Origin: a virus
DNA: 61,319 nt
Direction: 5' to 3' (one strand)
Virus record (IMG/VR): IMGVR_UViG_3300043772_000346
Span: 1 to 61,319 of that record
A program made the position numbers and the translations under genes. The notes beneath the pieces are model-generated. The model made no database searches. It was not told the DNA's origin and worked only from the letters and a program-made list of their open reading frames with translations. Shown in pieces: positions 1-12,600 of the stretch (position 1 is its first letter; each line of letters opens with the position of its first letter).

Positions 1-644
1 TCAGCTAATGCTGTCTTACCTTTTACATCAATGTCTGTGTTTTTTGCATATTCATATAAGTCTTCTATGCTAACACCCATTTTAGCAAGCACTTCTTTTA
101 TCTTAGCCACAGTCTGTGGAGAAGCAATAGAACTTGCCATGTTCTTATCTTGGAAATAAACATTAGTAGGATCAAAGCTATACTTAATCCCTCCTTCAAC
201 AAACTGTACATTAAATGCACCAAGTGATTCAAGTTCTTGTCTTCTTGCTGTCTTACGTGCTACCACTCCCTCTCCACTAGGAATAGCTTCTGTTCTTACC
301 TGTGTATTATCATATCCACCCTTGTCAATGGCAAATGATCCTTCATTAAGTACAGACTTAAATTGATTAGGTCCAGGTGTTACTATATCTGATTGAAATT
401 TATCACCATTTACTATTAATGGTTCACCATTTTCATCAACTACTTTAGAACCTTGCTTTCTTTCCCAATCACCAAACCAGTTCTTAAATGAACCAGTGTA
501 CACCTGTGCCCATAGACGTAAGGCTTGCTCCTTGTCTTTTACAAGATCTTGCAGAGTTTTATATAGAGTAGAAGGCTGCCCATTAGGAGCTTCTACTCTT
601 TCAATTACACCATCATCATTTCTAAATACTTGACATTCAGCCAT
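1..644 (-). CDS. Partial polyvalent-type virion protein (C-terminus beyond window)
   Basis: The reading frame opens at ATG 644 and runs without a stop past base 1, giving at least 214 residues beginning MAECQVFRNDDGVIERVEAP. Residues about 48-70 hold the pattern FKNWFGDWE followed by SKVVDENGEPL. From family knowledge, this W-F-G-D-W / V-D-x-N-G-E-P signature occurs in phage polyvalent proteins, usually just before an ADP-ribosyltransferase-like or metallopeptidase-like module. It starts 12 nt after the stop of the giant RNA-polymerase protein, so it is probably the next gene of the same late operon and another injected virion protein. The last visible residues (DVKGKTALA) resemble the lead-in to a polyvalent metallopeptidase region, but the catalytic part lies outside the window, so no enzyme activity can be assigned. 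Confidence 0.8.
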   Translation of the reverse strand, partial: MAECQVFRNDDGVIERVEAPNGQPSTLYKTLQDLVKDKEQALRLWAQVYTGSFKNWFGDWERKQGSKVVDENGEPLIVNGDKFQSDIVTPGPNQFKSVLNEGSFAIDKGGYDNTQVRTEAIPSGEGVVARKTARRQELESLGAFNVQFVEGGIKYSFDPTNVYFQDKNMASSIASPQTVAKIKEVLAKMGVSIEDLYEYAKNTDIDVKGKTALA

Positions 645-655
645 TTGGATTGATT

Positions 656-3600
656 TTATTGTTTTTTACAGCCTTTATCTTTCTTATTTAATACGTCATC
701 TATTTCTGAAGCTTCAACAGGAGGAGTCTTTTGACCACCTATGAATACTGATTTAATAGTATCATCACTAACCTCATCTACCTCTATGAACCCATTATCA
801 ATCTTAGACTTGTTAGCAAAGTCATAGAACTCATTAGCTCTAAAACTATCACCCCAAGCATTGATGGCTTTGTAGACAATGAATGTATATCCTGATCTGT
901 TATATGTAATTAAAGGATCAATACCATCATCTATCACTTTCTTAAATAACCCTTTCTTAATAAAAGAGAAATCTGATGCTTTGACCATCTCTGCTCTTGT
1001 CTTTCCTGCAGGTATTTCTTCCCAACTATATACAATGATATCCTTAGTGCTCTCTCTAGACAATGTTGATATCTTAATAACTTGAGGTATCTTCTTATCT
1101 CTCATTGCAATATTTGCACCAGTGTTTAAGATAGTTAATGCATTATTATCATATCTAGTCTTTAACTTACCATCTTTTTGCTTCTCTGTTTTCCATTGTG
1201 CTTTCTTGTGAGGAACAATTTCATCATCATTCCAGTTGTTTCTTTCAAAAACATTCAATGTAGCAAAGTCAGCTAAGTTAGGTAAAGTTTCTAACTTGGA
1301 CAAAATATCATTGTATTCTTCTACAAAGTCATCATAAGGAATAAGAGAAGTGAAAGATATAGCAGATGTAGATAAACCAGATTGTAATATAGAAAGCTTT
1401 ACCAACTTCTTATACAAAGGAAGATCACCTGTAGACTCCATATAGTTTCTCAACTCTTCAAAGCCATATATAACTTTGTTTTGATCATATACTTTGTTAT
1501 CCTTACCTGGCATGTAAAGATTATTAGGACGCTCTTCTTCTGTTCCTGCAAACTTAGGAGCCAAAGAGTTTACAATAACATTGTTATGTAAAACGTGCTC
1601 AGGATCATTTTTAATATCATTAAAATAATCTGTAATCTGTTTTGCTGTACCATCTTTAGATAATAGGTCTCTCTCCATATTGATCTTAAATGTAGGATTG
1701 ATTTGCACAGCCCAGTCAAAAAGATCATTAACAGCTTTTCTAGCCACCTTAACAAACTGTCTATCGTTCAAGTTAACGTAAGGTCTTAGTACGCTTTGAA
1801 GCACACCTCTTACCCTTCTTGTATCAGAAGTCAAAGCTGTCTGACCAATAGCATTTCTACTATCACGTAATCCTATTCTAACTCTACCTATGAAAGATTT
1901 ATTTAATAAGTTATCTACAGAAGATATAATAGTTTCTCTAGCTTGAGATAACTGCTCTTCTTTCTTAAAGATTAACATTGGGTCATTGAACGCTGTTGTA
2001 TCAAAGTTAGATCCTTGTACCACTTTAAACAATTGATTAGCCATCATGCCATACTTCAAGAACTCATTTAATATGAATTGTTGTTCAGCTTTTCCAGCAA
2101 CATCAAAAGACTTCTTACCTATGTTCTTCTCAAGAGCAGCAACGTTAGGAATACTATTCAATCCTTGTACCTTACTTGGGTCCACCTTATATTTCTCAGA
2201 GTCTTTAATAGCAGCTACAGTTGAGTCATTAAATAACCAAGTGTATCCACTGTTTTCTAACTCACGTACATAATCACGAATGATTGGTTGGTTCATAAAG
2301 TAGGCAACTTCTTTAATTGGAACTCCAATCTTAACTAAGAACAACCATGTAGGAGCTACATTAGGACTTGCACCTAATTCCATAATCCAAGGACCCTTAG
2401 CAATATCCACATATCCATCAATAAACTGACCAATGATATCAGATATGTCATATTTATTGTTAGCATCTTTAATACCAGAAAGACTAGGCACTGTTCTACC
2501 ACCAACCCTCACTGTATTATATTTGCTAAAGTTAACATTAGCATCTCCTAACCACTTCTGATCAGACTTGCTTAATTTATACATCATTGATTTATCAACA
2601 TACATATTAGAACGTTGGTTCTGAGCATGATTAGTTTGAGCTACAGCAGCAAGACCAATTGCATATTTACCACGTACAAATGCCTGTCTAAGTCTAGACA
2701 TGAATATTTGATTCAACATATTGTCAGTGGAAGAATAATCAAATGAACCAAGACCTAACTTGTCTGTAATATCAATTGACATATCTTTTAACACTTTAGC
2801 ATTGTTTGGTGTAACTAATCTAGTGTAGTTAGCCTCACTTCCAATAATGTTTTCTAAAGACTGAATGTATTGGTTCTCAATAGACTTCTTGTATAATAGA
2901 TTGATTATTTGATCTTTAGCTTTGATACCTCTAGTAAATTCCTGTGTTAATTCCTCTTCATTAATAAGACCATTTAAGTTTCCAACTATTGCTGTAATTA
3001 ACTTACTTGCATTAGACTTCTCTTCAATCAAGTCTTCCAACATGATTTGTTCTTCTGCTATGTATCTGTCAAGCTCTTGTAATTGTTCTTTAGTTAAGAA
3101 CTCTCCTTTGTCAAACATTTCTTCAAACTTCTTGATAGCATCCTTGCCCATTCCAAAGTATGGAATCAACTTAGGCTTACCATCTTTTCCTTTGTAGATG
3201 TTCTTGAAATACATAGATAACTTATCTATATCAAAGTCAGATCCAACCTTCTGAACTAACGCAGCTGGTACAACAACAGAGTCACCAAACTCCTTAGGAA
3301 GAAACTTAGCTATCTTAATTACATCCACAGAGTTTTGCTTCTGTGTAGGTATACGAAACGCTACACCCTTTAATAAAGCTTGACCTTCATCTGTAGTGTT
3401 TAAATATTTTAATAAGTCCTCATCAGACATATCACTATCAAACCATCTTCCTACCATCACCTCAGCTACACGCTCTCCACCTTTCTCATAAAACTTTAAT
3501 ACATCTGACTCAAACAATCCATTCTTTCCTACAGGTCTTACTGATTCAAATCCTGTAGAAGGAATCTGTACTTTTAATCCACCATTAATCTTTGGACGTA

Positions 3601-6600
3601 CAATGTTCTTATCCACTATAGAATAAAGAATGTTTCTCACTTGACTGTACATAGGGCTAGCTTCAATTAAAACTTGACCTTTCTCAAAGCCCACAAGTGC
3701 AGCCACTATATTGCGATTCACTTCTCTTTTGAATAACTCAGAACGTAATGTTTGAGCAATCTTCTCAGGATCTACAATCTCAAATCCTGCTTTGGTTTGT
3801 TTAATACCTAATCTATCAAGAAGGTTTTTATAACCAATATCAGTCATTTCCTCTAGTAAGTCTTGGTTCTCCAATATCTCTTTGAAGAATGGAGATGCAT
3901 TAGCCATAGCTGTTTCATCTTCTAAGTTTTCCCAAGCTTCTAAACGCTTGTTAAAATCTTTCTCATCAGACATGAAGTCAAAAGGTACACCAGCTTGTAA
4001 GAAGTCTAATGTTACCAATTTGGTAATCTGAGAACCTCTTGTTACAAAAGCCTCATCCTTAGAAGGCACCTCAGACTGTACACTTATAATACTAAATGGT
4101 ATATTAATCTTATCTGCATCTGCAATAGGAGCATCATTAAAGTTACCCTTGCTATCATATAATTTAACTAATACATCAGCCCCCACCTTTCTACCACTGT
4201 CAAATACAGCGTAGTCAATCTTATCTTTCTGCATCTTGTTGTATAACTTGATAGCATTTGAATCTTTATTAATCTCATGTAACACTCTGTAACTCAATGG
4301 ATAAAGGGCAAACTTATCTAATACAACATCATTGTAAGATTGTTTACTCATCTTAGCCCCAGCTACAACTGGTTTCAATGGAGTGTATGCACTCTTTACT
4401 TGAGGATTGCCTGCTTCTAATAAATTTGATTCATTAGGAGAAAGGTCCTGACCCTTGTCTCTTTTCTCAAAAGCAACATCATATCTGTATTGTCTTTCCT
4501 CATTAGGGTTCCAATTTGAAGCACGTATTCTAAAGTTGCGATATGCTTGCATACTAATCATACCACCACCATCTGTTTCAGTGAATGATGAATACTCTTT
4601 AGCAAATCCTTCTACATCTGCTACACCTTTGACATCCTCTAATGTGATGGTTTTGAAATAGTCAGCTGTGAAGTCAGTGTATCCAAGATCATCAATATCT
4701 GTATAGTCATCATTATATACATTATTCATTACAGCATTTAAACCTGCTGAACCATATATGATAGCCTGACGTGGAGATAAAAAACTCTTAATACGCTTCA
4801 ATTCATCTTTGTAGAAATATGGATCTGAGTATACAAGTTTATGTAACTCTATGTTATTAATCATATAGTTAACAGATAAGTACTTGATATTCACATCAAC
4901 ATCATTCTCACTTAAAGATCTTTTCTTTTCAAATTCCACTCCATTAAAGTTAAAACCATTCTCATCTTCAGAAAGAATATTGTAATTAGAATACACAGCT
5001 TTTCTTCTCTCAATATCCTTCTTAACAAATGCGTCTATAGCAGTGTTTATTCTTGATTCAAAGTGTGTGTAAACATCCTCAAGAGATTTCTCTTTGCTTG
5101 GATCATATGATACAATATCTTCATGTAATGATGGTCCTAATATATTCTTGAAGAAACGCAGGTCTGTAGACTTTCTAGTCTCGTTCTCATCTTGTACAAT
5201 CTTACGACCTTCTCTAGAAACAGCTAACTCTGACAAGAAGTATCCTTTAAATACTTTATGTATTGAGCTATTGTCTTTCTTTAAACTATTTAATGTAACT
5301 GTATTACCTACATAGTTTGCCCAGTCCAAAGAGGCATCTCCTGGAACAAGGTTCATATAGTATCCTGCTAGGTTAAGGTTTAACTCTTCCTTCAAACGCT
5401 CACTAGGTGTAAGACTAGCTGGGTCTTTTCTTTTGCCAAGACCCTCATCAATCATACCACCTGCATACGCTGTGCTTAATATCTCATCACCCTTAGGTAA
5501 TTTGTTTCCTGAATCTTTATCAAATATCTTGTCCATGAATACAGAACCAATGTTAGCAAAGTTATCTGTAAGTAAGTATTCATATCTAGAGCCAACTAAT
5601 TGTTTCTTATTGCTTATCTTAGTTAAGAAATCACGTAAGCTACTAATAGCATTACCACCTATGAAAGACTGTACTCTATCACCTTCAAGGTTAAAATATG
5701 TACTTTCAAAGTCAGGATTTTGAATCTTAGCAAGCATGTCAGCAATCTCCTTAACTCTACCTGCAGTGTTAATTGTCTTACTAGAAATAAACTTAATCTG
5801 CTCAGCTTCTAATAAGTTCTTCTTTATACCAGCAACAGCTTTGTTAAAGTCAGATTCAAAGCCAAGTCTTCTAATCATTCTAATAGGAACATCCACTCCT
5901 AAAGACTTCATAAATAATACACTTCTTTCTAATGATCCTAACTGTTGATTCTCAATGTTCTTCTTAATAGCTACGTACATTTTGTTAGGAGCATCATATC
6001 TATAGTACTTTCCTAAGTTCTTTTGTATAGAGCTAATGATACTGTTTTCCATATCAATAGCAATTTGCTTAGATGCTGTGCCTACAGACATATCAGTTGT
6101 CACTACAGTTCCATCAGGAGCTGTGTACACTGTAACCACGTCAGGAGCTTGTCCCTTCATTACATTGTAGAAAGAAGTAACCAGTTGAAGATCTGCATCA
6201 GTTTTTATATTAGCATAAGGATTCAACTTCTCAGAAGAAGGTTGTCCTGTAAGTCTTTGGTATATTACACCATATTCAGGTTTTTGAGACTCTACAAACT
6301 CACGTAGTTTTTCCATCATATCATCTACTGTATCTGAGTTGTATAAAGCATTCTTAAGGTCTATATACACCTTGCTCATTGGTATTAATCTAACACCATT
6401 GATTGAAGAAAGTGTTCTTTTACCTCTTGCATTTCTGTATGGAATGGTAGCTAACAATAATTTAATAGCAGCGTTAGCCTTCTTAAACTTGTCTATTTTC
6501 TCTGACTCTTGATAGTCTCCTCTACCTGTATTGTTCTCATTTGTTGTTTGAGTACTGTCATTCTCATCAAATTCAATAGAATAAGATAATAATTGTTCTT

Positions 6601-9600
6601 CAAAGATTTGAGTTATCTCATCCCAGTTTTTATCTATGATTGCAAACAACTGCTCAGCTTTTGCTACCTCAGGAGCTACATCTTCTTTTGTAGCAATACC
6701 TTCTTTCATTAGTTTAGCAGCAATGTTCTTAATCTTATCTACAACTGTATACTTAAGATTATCTTTAGCTTCTTTATATATTACAGCTCTGTTCTTAGCA
6801 GGGATATCAAATAGGCTTTGATTAGTAGCAATAAGATTTGTAAGAGTAGAATAGGTCATTTGTTGAATAGTATCATGTACTTGTTCTCCTGTAAGACCAT
6901 TAGCAATTAAACTATACTCACTAGTTGGGTCGCCTATAGCATCTTCAACATCAATAATACCAGGTTTAGCTAATGCTAACTTAGACTGATATGGAGATGC
7001 GTTCTTATAATAACCTTCTCCTATTCTCTTAAATAACTCTTCTGTGTTTCTTGCAGCTTGAGGACCTAAGAAATATTCCTTAATAAAGTTTGCTAAATCA
7101 GTAAATAACTTAATGATGTAAGGTCTACCATCAGCAGGCTTAGGTGGAACTTTCTTATCTAATACATATTCTCTAAACTCTTCTGCTAGTTGTTCCTTGA
7201 TTTGACCAGGAGTTGCTTCTGAGTATTTAACTTCTTGTCCTGTAACTCTATCTACAAAGCTGCCCTTTCTATTCTTGAATTCATTTACAATAGCCTTGCG
7301 TTCCTTAGGGTCAGAGAACATATTCCAGATAGCATGAAACACTTCATGATATGTTGTCCCAGCCTCTGCATTAGTGTATACATAGATAGCACCATTCTTA
7401 TACATACCCCAAGCCTTTCTTCCCCCTGTAGCTTTGATAACATTCTTCACTCTATATACAGGAACGTTAGGTAGATTAGCTCTTAACCATTGTTCTAACT
7501 TCTTCCAGTTTTCAGATTTGAATGTCTTTATTTCATTCTCTAATATCTCACGTAAGTCTCCATCTTCATCTTCTAATAATGCTTCTTTTATAGCACCACT
7601 TCTTACACTAGGGCCCTTTGTTGTAATTTGTGCTGGTGCCTTTTCTTCAATCTCTATTACTACATCATCTGCATCTGTTTCATCAGGTATTGCAAAAGCT
7701 TCTTCATCTTCTTCTACAGCAGTTGCCTTCTGTACAGGTACATTTAAGAAGTTAGCAATAGGAGCTTTTAAAGCTCTTCCCATATCTTCCTTCTTAACAT
7801 TTGCAGCAATTAAAGCTTCCTCAGCTTTAGCTAAGTCTTCTCCTTTTAATATCTTAATACCATTATCAATATCTCCTTTAGCCAATAAATTACGATTAGC
7901 TGTGAAAGCTATTCTAGTTCCCTTTGGAGTAATAAATATATTCTTAGTCTTACCATCTAATACAAACTTTGAACCAGTCTTAGTTTCTATTGGAGCTTCT
8001 TGTGTTTCTCCTACAGTAAATGTTTCTTCTTCTGCAGAAACAGGTGTTGCAGCTGTAGGCTTAATGCCACCAGGAACAACAGTCTTAGGCACAGTTCTAA
8101 CTATCTCTGTAATAGTAAAGTTGTCAGCAGCATCGCTAAGTGTAAAGTATACACCCTCTCTATTAGTATCTTCAGGAGATTCTAACGCAGTAATATCAGT
8201 AAACAAAGGAATCTCATCAGCTGTTCTTCCCTCATCTGATAACAAATATGTTTGATAGTTTTGCCATTCTTTTGTTTGTGGAATACCATTCTCACCAATA
8301 CCTATGATTTCTTCATATGTTAAATTATATTCATCTGTGTTTTGTACCTTTCTAGCATTAACATTATTGTACATGTTTTGTAGAAGAGTGACAATTGCAT
8401 CTTTCTGAGTTTCCATTGCTTGTGGTGTAAAAGAAAGACTCTCTCCTTTACCAGAGAAGAACAATCTTAATTCACCATCTGCTCTCTCAAACCATATACT
8501 ATTATAACCAGGGTCTTTGCCTTCTTTAGGTTTGCCCCAGAATGTAACACTTCTTAACCAGTCAATTAAATATTCACTTCTAGCTTCTACACCACCATCA
8601 TCAAACACATTGTTAGATAATTGATTAAGAACCTCATAGATAGTTTCAGCTTCTTTAGTATTGAACAGTCTGTTCTTTAACTTAACATAAGCATTATCTA
8701 ATACTAAGAATATTCTACCAAGCACATCTGTAAACTCTGTGCTTCCTTTACTAATATCTTTTGCAACAGTAGGCACTTCAATTAACTGCTTTTCAACTAA
8801 GTCTTTGTCTTCAATTAATCCAGCAGCCTTTACAGACACAGCAGCACTTGGATCAGTAACCTTCTTACCATCAGGTAATGTAATACTAACTCTAGTAGGT
8901 CTTCCAAAAGAAGGAGTGATTGATTGTAATCTAACAGCAGGATCTTTTAATGTTTCATTTCTGAAAGCAATGTATTGATCTTTTAACTCTTTTCTAGTTT
9001 GCTCAGGTGTGTTGCTTCTGAACATTGTTTCATTACCAAAGTCAGGACCCCATTGTAAACTCTCGTCAGGCATTACTTGGAATACAGCATTCTCTAACTT
9101 ATCTTGGCCTTCTGCAAGAGGTTGCCCATCTTGACCTACCAATACAAAGTTACCATTGCCTTGATCCTCAACCATTACTAATGCAATAGTTTTTGTTGGA
9201 TCTATGTCTGTATTGTTGTTCTGTAAATATGAAGTAAGTCCTGGTATAATGTTGTCTTCATTTGCAGAAGTAACTAAGACACCAAATATATTATTCTTAT
9301 TAGGGAATGAGTTGAACTTATTACCAAAGTAATTTGCACGTGCATAGCCTAATATATTCTTACTAGCAACAGTAGATGTAACTAATATCTTTGGACCTTT
9401 CTTAGAAGTAGGTTCGTACTTAACACTATATGGAGTATTGTCTAATTGTTCCTTACTTAATGTACCAATAACTGCATTAATAAGTTTACCATCACTCTTT
9501 AACTTTTTCTCTTGTTCTTTCTGTAACTTATAAGCTTTAGCAACATCTTGAAATCTAGTTAAAATTGCTTCTCTAGCTTTTAAGTCTTGCTCATATTCCT

Positions 9601-12600
9601 TTAACTGATCTTGTAAACCTTGTAACTCTTCTCTTAATTCAGCAACACTGCGTTCATTAGGAGTTACATCTAACTCATCAATATTGGCAAGATCTCTTTC
9701 AAACTCAATTAAGTCTGACATTAATTCAGGGTTATTTCTTCTAACTTCTGGATTAGCATTCAAATATTCTTGTAAAGCTAATGGAGTGTAAGGTAAGTTT
9801 GGATATTTAGCTTCAAACTTCTTAATCAGATCTAATGCCAAATCTACAGCAGTATCTAAAGCTTTCTCAACATTAGTTAAGAGCTTAGACAAAGCATTAA
9901 TATTTTTACCAGTATCTAATATTAAATCTTCAACAAGAGACTTTTGTTCTTTTAATTCATTGATAAAGTCTTCACTTTCTGCAGGAAGCTCACCTATATT
10001 CTGAACCATGTCAGCAATGTAAGCTTGTGTAAACTCAAGTTCTTCTTGTTGAGATTCTAATTCTCTAATCTCATCAATTAACTTATCTCTTAGTTTAGAT
10101 AATTTACTTGCAGCTCTAAGTGCGTTGGCTGTGGTTTTTTTGAACGCATTCTTCTTAGTCATCTCACCAGCCTTAAGCTTGGTTTCAACATTAGTAAGAT
10201 CGCCTGTTATCTTCTCAAGTTCATTGTATTTTTGTTCTAATAACTTTTGTGTAGACATTAGCTTTGATGATGTTTCATCAAACATGTCATTTAGTATTTT
10301 TAATCTAGCTTCTCTTTTAGCAGAAAATTTTGATTCTTTTAAACTAACAAATTCATCTAATGCTTGTTTTTGAATTGGTGTAAGTTCACCAACAGCCATA
10401 ATCATAGGAACATCATATCCTTCTTGAGCTACAAATTGACTACCTGTAACCTCAATAGATTTAATCTTTCCTTTAGTGTCTCTGTACACAAAGTTTAATA
10501 CTCCATCTTTAGGGGAGTATTCTAATCTACCTTTAACTTTCTTACCTTTACCAAAGTTAAATTGAAACACAGTGTTACTATGTTCCATATAGTATTTGGC
10601 TTTTTTATTATTTAAAGTGTCTGACACTTTGCCTAATTTATAGCCAGCTAATTCTTCTTTAGAGATGTCTCTTACAACACCATTAGAATCCTTAATCTTA
10701 ATAGTACCATCTTCATTTTCTCCAAGGATAGTTAATCTTGGAAATCCATAAACCTCATTACCATCTTTGTCATACTTAACAGTTCTACCTAAGTAGTATT
10801 CTGTATCTACTTCAATATCTTCTTCACCATCCTTAGTCTTAACTTTTACAGTTTCTTTCTTTGGAGCATCTTTATCCATAGTTTCTGCAGTGTCATACTT
10901 ACTAGGATTGTTCTTTATATCATTATATTCAAACAAGAAGTTGTCTCTACGCAAAGCAAGCTCTGCAACATCTTCTAATGTCTGCATTAATTCATCTTCA
11001 TTAATAGACTTTGATGCCTTAATTTTTTCAACAGCTGCTATGTAAGAATCACTGTCTCCATTAGTTAAGTCATTAACAACAGTAGTAGTATCAATACCTA
11101 CAGCATCTAACACTGTCATTAATTGAGGAAGTCTTTCATCATAGTCTGCCACCTTAGTTGCAGCATATATCATCTGATCCATCACCTTTGGTGAATAGAC
11201 AGGCTTACCATCAGCATTTACTAACCCACCATAACGTACATCTAATGATTGATATAATGATTTAATGTTCTGAGCAGTAACTTCTAAGTTAGCTAATCTT
11301 TGTAGATATGCTTCTTTAGTATCTGTATCTAATGCCTTACCTTCTGATTGTAACTGTGCAAATCCCTCATCAGTCATTGCTAGAGTTTTATACTGAGCAA
11401 TGTCGCTTTGAACAAGATCAAATCTACCATACTTAATACGAGGAGTTAGATAGTTGATTATGTAATCACGCTCTAAGTCTTTGCTCTCTAGAATATCACC
11501 TCTTCTTATTGCTGTTTCTCTTTCCTCTTGTATAGTTGTACCTCTATTAACAGATCCTTTAACTTCTTTAGAGAAGTCAGACAAGATAGCATTATTAAAT
11601 TCTGTAATAGCAGCTTGTGTATTCTTTGACTTTTCTTTTGCTTCACCAAACTTACCAGGACCTAACATTAATGCTCCAGACAATCCACCAATAAGTATGT
11701 TCTCCATACCCTCATTAGTAGTTAATGTTTCACTAATTCCTGCAGCAACACCATCTAACCAATTAGTTGGTTCGTTGTTATATTTCTTATTGTAATAGTT
11801 TTCTGTAGATTTGCCAATTGCGTATTGTGCACCTTCCTCAAATGCTTCTGAAGCAGAGAAGGTATATGGTCTCACCTTATTTAATGTAGATAAGATTTTT
11901 CCAAATCTATTAGGAGCTGCTATATATTTACCAGTAGCGTCTGTTGTAATTTCACCAATTTCTTTTGTAAGAGAATTAACAATCCCTTTCTCCCCTTTGT
12001 ATGTAGCTCCTAGTATTTTAGGAAACTGAATATAGTTAGTAGCAGTTAATAAACCAACGTTTGCAAAGTAAGAAGAATTACCCACTTCTTCAGAAAGTTG
12101 ATTAATCTTTAACAGATCTTCTCCCATAGGAGCTTGACCACCATTTGCTTCTTTATATTCTTCAATCTTTTTATTTCTAAAATCATTAAGCGTATGGTAT
12201 GCTTCAAAGCCAGCCTCACCCACTGTACCTAAAGCTGCAACAGTAATTCTACCTCCTTGACCTAATGAGCTATAAGATGATAAAAACTTATCAGAAAGTC
12301 CTTTAAGTTTACCATAAGTAGAAGCTGCTTTATCTGCAGCAAGCAATGCTTCTTCTGAAGCAGCTAAAGCTTGAGCACCCTTACCCACTGAGAACAGTCT
12401 AGCTGTAAGAGGGATTGATTTTAGAGCAGCAGCATATGCTCCTCCTGACAATGCAGCACCTGCAGCAAAGCCTAAGTTTTTAACAACTCCATCCCAAATA
12501 AAGTTAGCACTAAATAACTTACTTGGAGAATACCAATCTTGTTCTCTTTCTCCTGCTTTATAATAGTTAGGCATTATGTTTTCAGAAGCCTTTACAACTT

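Noticed and set aside
7434-8255. 273-residue plus-strand frame opposite the giant gene
   Set aside because: Low-complexity Ser/Ala/Leu translation, antisense to a well-supported coding region, with no leader or motif.
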